This document shows, piece by piece, positions 1-5,091 of a stretch of 5,091 nucleotides of DNA; the first letter of the stretch is position 1; every line of letters starts with the position of its first letter. The stretch is from Candidatus Levyibacteriota bacterium (lineage in GTDB: Bacteria; Patescibacteriota; Microgenomatia; Levybacterales; UBA12049), in assembly GCA_023245515.1 (NCBI GenBank), contig JAHFKE010000080.1, positions 1 through 5,091 on the forward strand, in the 5' to 3' direction. The notes below the pieces were generated by a model, which was given only the letters and a program-made list of their open reading frames with translations, did not search any database and was not told where the DNA came from. Both the position numbers and the translations under genes were made by a program.

Positions 1-496
1 GTGCAACTTGTACATCGTCTCCAAAATTGGCACCTGATCCATTCTCGCATTCAGGACATGAAGTAAAGATGTCCCCGTTCTTAAACAATTCTTTATTCTC
101 AAGAATAAATCTTTTGGTCTGTGCGATATGCGTCTTCCTGTCTATTTTCTTATATTCAAACCATCCTTCCCATCCTGAGAGATTGCCGCGGAACCATACT
201 TTGAGGTGATATTTCCGGGCGGCCTGAACCCAGCGCTTCATAATAGGGAGAAATTCATCGTCATAGGGAGTAGCGATGCCTACGTGCGTTGCGCCTGTCT
301 GTGCAATGGCAAATAATTGTTGGTCAATGACTTTATCAAACTTCGGATCATGGAGCTTTTCGCGGCTTGGATCACGGGAATATTTCATGGTGTCAATAGA
401 CTGGACGTTCCATTGTGTATGCTTAACAACACCAAGTGCGTAAGCCACCAGTAAGGCGGCGAGGACGATCAGAGTAAAGAAAGAACGTTTTTTCAT
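1..496 (-). CDS. Membrane-anchored glycoside-hydrolase-like TIM-barrel protein, 3' end outside window
   Basis: The reading frame is open from an ATG at 496 to the left edge with no stop, giving 165 visible residues. Residues 1-4 are MKKR, followed by a hydrophobic stretch at about 6-24 (FFTLIVLAALLVAYALGVV): a signal peptide or signal anchor. There is no lipobox cysteine. The mature part looks like the first strands and helices of a (beta/alpha)8 barrel: GATHVGIATPYDDE (68-81) as strand 1, a helix to about 95, HLKVWFRGNLSGWEGWF (97-113) as strand 2 and its loop, a helix rich in Lys/Glu, then GDIFTSCPECENG (141-153) as strand 3, with acidic residues E149 and E151 at the strand end where such enzymes often carry substrate-binding residues. 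This suggests an extracytoplasmic carbohydrate-active enzyme, but the catalytic half is missing and no GH family can be assigned. The start lies one base after the stop of the upstream glycosyltransferase-like gene and has no clear Shine-Dalgarno, so translational coupling is likely. A non-catalytic barrel remains possible. Confidence 0.72.
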   Translation of the reverse strand, partial: MKKRSFFTLIVLAALLVAYALGVVKHTQWNVQSIDTMKYSRDPSREKLHDPKFDKVIDQQLFAIAQTGATHVGIATPYDDEFLPIMKRWVQAARKYHLKVWFRGNLSGWEGWFEYKKIDRKTHIAQTKRFILENKELFKNGDIFTSCPECENGSGANFGDDVQVA

Positions 497-497
497 T

Positions 498-2117
498 TTA
501 TTTATTGAGCAATGCTGGGTCGATTTGATTTCTAAGTTTACCCACATACTCAGGTTTTAATTCATAGATATCGGCAAACGGGAATTTATGAACCAAAATA
601 TAATCTTTCTTGAATTCCTGATTGAACTGTAGGATACGGAATGTCCCATCGTTCACGTCATTGGTACGCATGATGATCCATCTCGCCCATCTCTGAGGAT
701 GTGCGGTAGCCAAATCCCAATAGAGACCTGTTCCTTCATGGATGAATCTTTTCATAGGGAGACCTGATGAGAAAATAATCGCATCATGGGAGGCTACCGA
801 GATAAGGACAAAACCCTCTTTATTTGTGGCATTATCTTTCAGCCATCCACTGACTTCTTTCACGTTCTTTCCGCTGGCACCGTATAGCGCATCATCGATG
901 GTCACTGCATCACGATTGGCAAAGCTGAAGATAGAGACAAAAAGTAGGAGTGCTACCAGAACCCACCTCAGGGATTTGAGCTTGTGAACCAAGAATGCTG
1001 TGAAAATAGCAAGGGCAGGCAGTACCATCAGTCCATAGCGGACATTAAACCATGAGTTACCCGATAAGCCCTCAACGAAAAGCACGGAATGTCCCAGATA
1101 AAGAGCTAAGACGTTAAAAAGTAATGGAGTCAGAAGCGCAGTAGTCGCTATGCGGATATCTACCGGAAGCTTTTTATCAAGCCAGAGGGCTACTGCTCCA
1201 AAACCGCTTAAGATAACGGTGAGGAATCCCCCGTTATAAATCATGGCGTATAAGTATGTTTTTAGCGAAAATATGAGGTCATGCTTGGTAGCTAAAACGC
1301 CTGCTGCTTCAAGCTGCTTTTGCTGGGTATTGGCGGAGTACGGGCCAAAGATAAAGTATAAAGCGTCTTTAAAAATCATTTGGTTCCAGAGGAGCCAGAG
1401 AAAAATTCCAAAACCTGCCAATGTACAGAAAAGAACGAGCATTCCTTCTGTCGCTTTATAACCGTGCTTGCGTATAGTATGGATGAAAATAAGAACGACT
1501 GCCGCGAGGAAGAGGAACCAGCCGTCATATCTGATAAGTGTGGCAAGCATGATCCAGAAGGCTGCTTTAATAAGGCGGACAATCGTCTCTTCTTTGTGCC
1601 ACATCAGGAGCTCATATGATCCTGCAAGCATGGTCGTGATAAGCAGGAGTTCTGTCATGGCTGTTGATTGCATATAGATAATATTGATATTGGCTGCGAA
1701 TATCGCGACTCCTGTGAGCCTGCCGAACATTCCTACCTGAAGCTGCTTGAGGAATTTGTAGATGAGAAGACCCGTGGCTACGTAGCATATCATGGAGATC
1801 AGCGCACCGCTGAGGCCTGAATGCCACATAAAGTCATTCCAGACGGTGACACTCATCAAAAGATGAGGAAGTGGAAGCCAGACGCTTCCAAGCTGAGCAA
1901 AACCGGGTGTTAAGTTCTCAACAACTCTTCGTGAGATATCCAAATGTGATCTCGCATCGTTGTAGGCAATGCCCGCACCATTGGCGTAAAAGAAAAGAAA
2001 GGAGGTGATCGAGATCATGCTCAGGAGAAAAAATAACAGCACTGGCATGTGTTTTTCAGCAAAGTGTAAAATGTTGCGTGGTATCTTAAAGTTAACAGTG
2101 AAAAGATTATCCTTCAT
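498..2117 (-). CDS. GT-C superfamily (GT39/PMT-like) membrane glycosyltransferase B
   Basis: This 539-residue polytopic membrane protein probably transfers sugar from a polyprenyl-phosphate donor to a glycan, lipid or protein on the outer face of the membrane. A short cytoplasmic N-terminus precedes the first membrane segment (about 25-44). The first outer loop has YNDARSHLDISRRVVE (52-67) and then QLGSVWLPLPHLLM (75-88); an acidic residue in this loop, here D54, is the usual catalytic or metal-binding position in GT-C enzymes. About ten more hydrophobic segments follow (near 103-124, 134-150, 155-172, 183-211, 225-245, 290-312, 322-342, 361-378, 383-400). Other notable motifs are MTE (154-156), RYDGWF (196-201) and WFNVRYGL (356-363). 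Residues from about 402 to the end form a soluble, probably extracytoplasmic domain. The ATG at 2117 has a strong Shine-Dalgarno and overlaps the upstream gene by 11 bases. GT-C assignment is fairly sure; donor and acceptor are unknown. Confidence 0.82.
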   Translation of the reverse strand: MKDNLFTVNFKIPRNILHFAEKHMPVLLFFLLSMISITSFLFFYANGAGIAYNDARSHLDISRRVVENLTPGFAQLGSVWLPLPHLLMSVTVWNDFMWHSGLSGALISMICYVATGLLIYKFLKQLQVGMFGRLTGVAIFAANINIIYMQSTAMTELLLITTMLAGSYELLMWHKEETIVRLIKAAFWIMLATLIRYDGWFLFLAAVVLIFIHTIRKHGYKATEGMLVLFCTLAGFGIFLWLLWNQMIFKDALYFIFGPYSANTQQKQLEAAGVLATKHDLIFSLKTYLYAMIYNGGFLTVILSGFGAVALWLDKKLPVDIRIATTALLTPLLFNVLALYLGHSVLFVEGLSGNSWFNVRYGLMVLPALAIFTAFLVHKLKSLRWVLVALLLFVSIFSFANRDAVTIDDALYGASGKNVKEVSGWLKDNATNKEGFVLISVASHDAIIFSSGLPMKRFIHEGTGLYWDLATAHPQRWARWIIMRTNDVNDGTFRILQFNQEFKKDYILVHKFPFADIYELKPEYVGKLRNQIDPALLNK

Positions 2118-3666
2118 GTGTACTCCCCTTCTTTTTTGGTGCTACTGCTAATTGGTAGAGTAGGCCGACAGTAACAGATAATATTGCGCTAATAAATATA
2201 ATATATGTTAATCCTGAAATGTTTGTAAAGAAAAGATGATAGAAAAGCGAACTGATTTTCCCATCCTGGGCTAACTGTATGTTATACAGATAGGTATACG
2301 GTATGTGACTGAGTAGATGTTCTGCTTCAGGCTTAGGTGGCACAGCGCCTGTCGTTAATGCGCCCAGGACGTTAATCCCTATGCTATAGAGAGTTGCTAA
2401 GGCAAAAGGAATAAGGAACCAGATGCGCTTGCCATATGCGTGTACTGCGACACCAAGTCCGATACAAAGCATGGCGGCTGCAGGGATAAGGTAACGGGGT
2501 CCAAATGCCCATCCTCCCCATGGATCTGCGAACATGGAGTAGACAAGGATATTCAGAAGAGCGACGCTGACGATGGTGTTGGCTACGCCGATATCTCTCC
2601 TGCGTCTGTAGAGATGGAAGAAGCCAAGTGCCCCCAGCCATACGATAGGGCTATAGAAGATCCATGAACGTTCGTCGCTGGTCAGAAGGACATAGAATCC
2701 TGTGATCTGCTCTCTAGGCATAAAAGGTAAAGCGTGTGTGGGAGCTGTAGACTCTTCAGCATTAGCTTTTTTTTCAGGCAATGGTTTACCGGGTGTAGCC
2801 ACTTCTGTTTTGAAGTAATTTGTCTGTCCGAGTGACTGGCCAAGTTGCAGGGGTGAGCCTGTTGTTTGTAAATTATACCAAGCAAAGATAACCAGGAAAG
2901 GAATGAGACCAAATAGGACAGTCATGAACTTCATGTTAAAAGATAGGCGGATATTGCTCTCATTCTTCTCACGCTTTATGTAGTGAGAAAGGAGGTAGAT
3001 TCCTATAGGTAGCATGAAAATAAGGTTAGGAATATCCAGAAGAATGCTTGCTCCTGCAAAGACACCAAAAATGACATTTTTTAGGAGTGTTCTTTTGCCA
3101 AGAGCAGCAAGAAGGGCGATAAGTAAGAAGCTGACACCGGTGATGTGCTGGGTGTAGAAAAGTGAGTATGACAAGGCGTTAGTTCCAAAGAGAAAGAGAA
3201 AGCCCGCAAGTAGACTTGCATAAAGATTGGCGCCAAGCTTGCTTGCGATTCTGGCGATAAGGAAGAGATTAAGAAAGCCAAACAGTGTCACGGAAAAGTA
3301 CGTAAAGAGCTGCTGGAGGCCGAAGTACTTTCCGATCAGGTAAAAAGGCACTCCTATATAAGAGATGCCAGGCATAAAGATGGAGAAGAATTTTCCATTA
3401 TGTCTTACAAGGTCGGGAGAGGCGAATTTTGCCTCATCGGTGTTGAAGAAGACGGTCCCTCTTTCTGCAAGAGACTCTGTGAGAGCATAGCGGGATGTAT
3501 TGTTCGAAGACTCAAAAGGGCCTCCTACAACGGTAGACTTCTCAGTCTGGAAGTAAATAGGCTTACCGGCTGCTCCTTTGACACAAAGGAGAAGGGTAAA
3601 AAGGGCGATAACAGCCACAAGGAGTATGTTAATTAGCCGTGCTTTAGCCATAATCTTATAAGACAT
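2107..3666 (-). CDS. GT-C-like polytopic membrane protein A, putative glycosyltransferase
   Basis: A 519-residue integral membrane protein and first gene of the three-gene unit. Segment 1 (about 11-28) leads into a large outer loop (30-95) with RYALTESLAERGTVF (59-73) and SPDLVRHNGKFFSIFMPG (83-100). A 'D..xx.GKF(Y/F)S...PG' pattern of this kind recurs in uncharacterised GT-C-like proteins of bacteria and archaea. Further hydrophobic segments lie near 101-114, 119-138, 148-166, 173-188, 196-228, 246-264, 336-350, 361-379, 391-408, 414-438 and 484-507. The motif WGGWAFGPRYLIP (383-395) is another recurrent feature of such proteins. A hydrophilic Pro/Lys/Glu-rich stretch at about 283-317 interrupts the membrane core. 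Overlap with gene B and the same orientation argue for joint function in surface glycan assembly or protein glycosylation. An alternative start is Met6 (ATG 3649-3651, MAKARLINILL); neither start has a clear Shine-Dalgarno. A non-enzymatic membrane role cannot be excluded. Confidence 0.76.
   Translation of the reverse strand: MSYKIMAKARLINILLVAVIALFTLLLCVKGAAGKPIYFQTEKSTVVGGPFESSNNTSRYALTESLAERGTVFFNTDEAKFASPDLVRHNGKFFSIFMPGISYIGVPFYLIGKYFGLQQLFTYFSVTLFGFLNLFLIARIASKLGANLYASLLAGFLFLFGTNALSYSLFYTQHITGVSFLLIALLAALGKRTLLKNVIFGVFAGASILLDIPNLIFMLPIGIYLLSHYIKREKNESNIRLSFNMKFMTVLFGLIPFLVIFAWYNLQTTGSPLQLGQSLGQTNYFKTEVATPGKPLPEKKANAEESTAPTHALPFMPREQITGFYVLLTSDERSWIFYSPIVWLGALGFFHLYRRRRDIGVANTIVSVALLNILVYSMFADPWGGWAFGPRYLIPAAAMLCIGLGVAVHAYGKRIWFLIPFALATLYSIGINVLGALTTGAVPPKPEAEHLLSHIPYTYLYNIQLAQDGKISSLFYHLFFTNISGLTYIIFISAILSVTVGLLYQLAVAPKKKGSTHEG
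2123..2130 (-). promoter_or_regulatory. Shine-Dalgarno site of glycosyltransferase B
   Basis: The minus strand reads AAGGGGAG followed by a five-base spacer TACAC and the ATG at 2117-2115. This strong site lies inside the last codons of gene A and fixes the start of gene B, giving the 11-base overlap. It is the only clear ribosome binding site in the window; the other two visible starts lack one. Confidence 0.72.
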
Positions 3667-3767
3667 ATAGATATTCTTATATTATACCCTATTTAGGATC
3701 GAAAAGCAAACTATAAGTCTATTTTATCTGAGGCTATTTGTGGCTGGAATGCCTGAAAAGGGGTGTT
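3667..3767. other. Intergenic spacer between lectin-like gene and GT-C operon
   Basis: The only non-coding stretch in the window, about 100 bases and AT-rich near gene A. It contains the promoter at 3681-3709 and the outer arm of the hairpin at 3748-3778. I see no intrinsic terminator with a T-run, no tRNA-like cloverleaf and no riboswitch-like fold in it. Confidence 0.7.
3681..3709 (-). promoter_or_regulatory. Sigma70-type promoter for the three-gene unit
   Basis: On the minus strand a perfect TATAAT lies at 3686-3681, and TTGCTT (three of six matches to TTGACA, including TTG) lies at 3709-3704, with a 17-base spacer. Transcription would start near the A at 3674-3675. This is the only substantial intergenic space in the window and it directly precedes gene A, which supports the call. 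The leader would be only about 8 bases to the first ATG (3666) or about 23 bases to the second (3651). Confidence 0.62.
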
Positions 3768-3778
3768 TTAAAGGCATT
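3748..3778 (-). other. Inverted repeat (hairpin) spanning the lectin-gene stop codon
   Basis: AATGCCT at 3748-3754 is the exact reverse complement of AGGCATT at 3772-3778. Inside it, AAAA (3756-3759) can pair with TTTT (3766-3769), leaving a small 1x2 internal loop and a six-base G/C-containing apical loop (3760-3765). The stop codon at 3768-3770 sits within the 3' side as drawn on the plus strand. No run of T follows the hairpin on either strand, so it is not a standard intrinsic terminator; it might protect the mRNA 3' end or weakly attenuate read-through into the next genes. Confidence 0.4.
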
Positions 3779-5091
3779 TGCCAGCTTCCTGAGCATTATA
3801 TATGCGCTGGATTTCAGAAGCTGAGAGCGCGCGATTGTAGACACCTACCTCATCGAGCCTTGACGGGAAGGGATATTTACCAACTTCGTTTCCTATGGTA
3901 ATAGGTGTGGTATCTGTATTGGGGCGTGTGCTGATAGCCTGCGATACCTTGAGGACACCGTCAACATAAATCTGCATATAGCCTCCTGGGCCCCATTTGA
4001 TCGTGCCTGCAACGTGAGACCATTTGCCCACACTCAGTACACTTGTTCCTGTAGGAGTAGCAATAGCGGTAATTGGGTTATAGGTCTTGGTACCGTTATA
4101 ATCTATGCTTGTCAAAAGCAATCCCCCGCCTTGGAGCATGTACAGGCCATAATTTCTCAGTCCCGTGTGTGGATAGGTACCCTTTGAGATGATACTGGCC
4201 GGTCTACCTGTAGCGGGATTAAGCGTAGAAGGGTTTACCCATGCTTCGAGTGTAAGTTCTGTACTAATATCATAGATAGTAGGTGCCTGTGGGAATGTGA
4301 TGGCCTGATCGTCATTGCCCCCCGGGAAAATAAATCCCTGCCCTACTTTACCTGGACCTGTATATACACCGCTCTGCATAAAACCGTGATTTGTGCTTAT
4401 AGAGTCATAGGCATTGCCTTCTCCTCTCCACCAACCAATCATGTTGGCAGGTCGTGGTGTACATACTCTTGCTATGGCATAAACTTCCATTTCATTTATC
4501 GTAGGAATGTTACTTGCGGTATTCATATACAGTCTGACATATCTTGAGACTACAGGTGAGAAATCTATTGTTTTGTTATCTCCTATGGTAGTGCCTAATC
4601 CTCCTGGTATATCTGTGTAGTTCACGTCGTCTTGAGAAGATTGGATTCTAAATGAGGTAACCCTAGGATAAGACTCTTTTAGGACGACCCTGTCATATGT
4701 CGTATTGGCTCCCAGATCCACAGAGATCCACTGATTGTTGTTGAACTGCGTTCCTGATTGAGAGTTCCATCTTGTGGTAGCATCTCCGTCAAAAGCTTTT
4801 GCTACGTCGTAACCAAGATTCCATTCCCAGACACTTGAAGCCTTTGACGGTTTTTTCAATGCGAGATTTGAACTGTTGGTGGTAATAGGCGTGGTTCCTG
4901 GAACGCTTGTCGGAGTCGCAGTCGGCTTAGGAGTCGGAGTCGCAGTCGGAACGCTTGTCGGGATAGCTGTCGGTCCGGCTGTGGGTGCTCCTGTTAGAGC
5001 AGTCGTAGGTGTTACCGCAGTGGATGTAGAATATACTTCGACTTCAAACAATGAGTATCCCCACTCGGTTCCTCTTTGTGTCATGTAGACT
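3768..5091 (-). CDS. Modular surface lectin-like protein: discoidin tail, Thr/Pro linker, discoidin (F5/8C), LamG-like; 5' end outside window
   Basis: The frame is open to the right edge, giving 440 visible residues to a TAA at 3768-3770. The first in-frame ATG (5082-5084) is not the true start: the residues around it (VYMTQRGTEWGYSLFEVEVY) are the closing strands of a discoidin/F5-8 type C domain, so the gene begins outside. Numbering from that Met: residues 1-18 end discoidin domain 1; 19-71 form a Thr/Pro/Ala linker; 72-204 are a complete discoidin domain (NLALKKPSKASS, AFDGDATTRW at 97-106, QWISVDLG at 118-125, FRIQSSQDDVNYTDI, SRYVRLYM, INEMEVYAI); 208-438 are a LamG-like jelly roll (MIGWWRGEGNAYDSI, GKVGQGFIFPGG, LTLEAWVNP, GKWSHVAGTI, MQIYVDGVLKVS, RLDEVGVYNRALSASEIQRI). 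Such domains bind carbohydrates outside the cell. No membrane anchor, LPXTG or other sorting tail follows, so attachment, if any, is through the missing N-terminal part. Probably an adhesin or carbohydrate-binding module of a larger secreted enzyme. Confidence 0.9.
   Translation of the reverse strand, partial: VYMTQRGTEWGYSLFEVEVYSTSTAVTPTTALTGAPTAGPTAIPTSVPTATPTPKPTATPTSVPGTTPITTNSSNLALKKPSKASSVWEWNLGYDVAKAFDGDATTRWNSQSGTQFNNNQWISVDLGANTTYDRVVLKESYPRVTSFRIQSSQDDVNYTDIPGGLGTTIGDNKTIDFSPVVSRYVRLYMNTASNIPTINEMEVYAIARVCTPRPANMIGWWRGEGNAYDSISTNHGFMQSGVYTGPGKVGQGFIFPGGNDDQAITFPQAPTIYDISTELTLEAWVNPSTLNPATGRPASIISKGTYPHTGLRNYGLYMLQGGGLLLTSIDYNGTKTYNPITAIATPTGTSVLSVGKWSHVAGTIKWGPGGYMQIYVDGVLKVSQAISTRPNTDTTPITIGNEVGKYPFPSRLDEVGVYNRALSASEIQRIYNAQEAGKCL
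4870..5030 (-). repeat. Thr/Pro-rich linker region encoded by short imperfect direct repeats
   Basis: Coding DNA for the inter-domain linker (residues 19-71 of the lectin-like protein). On the plus strand, GGAACGCTTGTCGG occurs at 4900-4913 and 4948-4961, 48 bases apart. GGAGTCGCAGTCGG occurs at 4912-4925 and 4936-4949, 24 bases apart, with a partial copy GGAGTCGG at 4930-4937. The spacings are multiples of three and of twelve, so copy changes would keep the frame and alter only linker length. The protein reads as repeated TPT/VPT/ATP units, a typical flexible, protease-resistant and possibly O-glycosylated spacer in secreted bacterial proteins. Confidence 0.7.

Noticed and set aside
27..209. 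Plus-strand 60-residue open frame with a hydrophobic stretch
   Set aside because: It lies opposite the hydrolase-like gene, whose frame has a signal anchor and barrel-like pattern and a start coupled to the upstream gene; no ribosome site supports the plus-strand frame.
1380..1677. Overlapping short open frames on the plus strand inside gene B
   Set aside because: They are charged, low-similarity antisense readings of membrane-segment codons with no start signal of their own.
3703..3728. Inverted repeat around CTATAAGTCTAT as an operator
   Set aside because: The symmetry is imperfect and short in AT-rich DNA; not distinguishable from chance.
3748..3778. Hairpin as a rho-independent terminator
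   Set aside because: Neither side of the stem is followed by a run of T; kept only as an inverted repeat.
4895..4965. CRISPR-like repeat/spacer array
   Set aside because: Repeats are only 14 bases, imperfect, in phase with the reading frame and code for a normal Thr/Pro linker.
4876..5088. Plus-strand Gly/Val-rich open frame
   Set aside because: It is the antisense reading of the Thr/Pro linker repeats (ACC/CCG-type codons read back as GGT/GTC); the minus strand carries clear domain homology through the same bases.
1..5091. Alternative genetic code with TGA as Gly, as in some Patescibacteria
   Set aside because: The four frames are continuous under the standard code, show no internal TGA, and the three visible stops are TAA, so nothing calls for recoding.

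Overview
All recognisable genes lie on the minus strand, so the window reads right to left. It holds four protein-coding genes, two cut by the window edges, and one intergenic gap of about 100 bases. No RNA gene, mobile element, CRISPR array or origin is visible. The content is a cell-surface locus: a modular lectin-like protein (truncated discoidin/F5-8C domain tail, Thr/Pro linker, full discoidin domain, LamG-like domain), two multi-spanning membrane proteins of the GT-C glycosyltransferase type, and the start of a membrane-anchored protein with a probable TIM-barrel glycoside-hydrolase-like domain.

Layout: (1) 3768-5091, the 3' part of the lectin-like gene, whose start lies beyond the right edge; (2) 3667-3767, a spacer with a good sigma70-type promoter and, overlapping the lectin stop codon, an inverted repeat; (3) 3666 down to 1, a tightly packed three-gene transcription unit: GT-C-like gene A (2107-3666), GT-C/GT39-like gene B (498-2117, overlapping A by 11 bases), and the hydrolase-like gene (1-496, starting one base after B stops and running off the left edge).

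Organism: moderate GC content judged by eye, very compact spacing, standard TAA stops, TPTATPTP-type linkers joining discoidin and LamG domains, and pairs of divergent GT-C proteins. Together these resemble uncultured Patescibacteria/CPR of the Microgenomates group. Anaerolineae-type Chloroflexota use similar linkers and are the main alternative. This is a judgement from style, not from a marker gene.

How the genes may work together (inference): the two GT-C proteins would use lipid-linked sugars on the outer face of the membrane to build a surface glycan or glycosylate secreted proteins; the hydrolase-like protein, translated right after them, would trim or process a glycan outside the cell; the neighbouring lectin-like protein would bind carbohydrate or another surface. 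Substrates cannot be read from the sequence. Nothing here is clearly a wholly new system; the most notable points are the tight GT-C/GT-C/hydrolase operon, the nearly leaderless promoter, and the two edge-truncated genes that are easily missed or given a wrong start.
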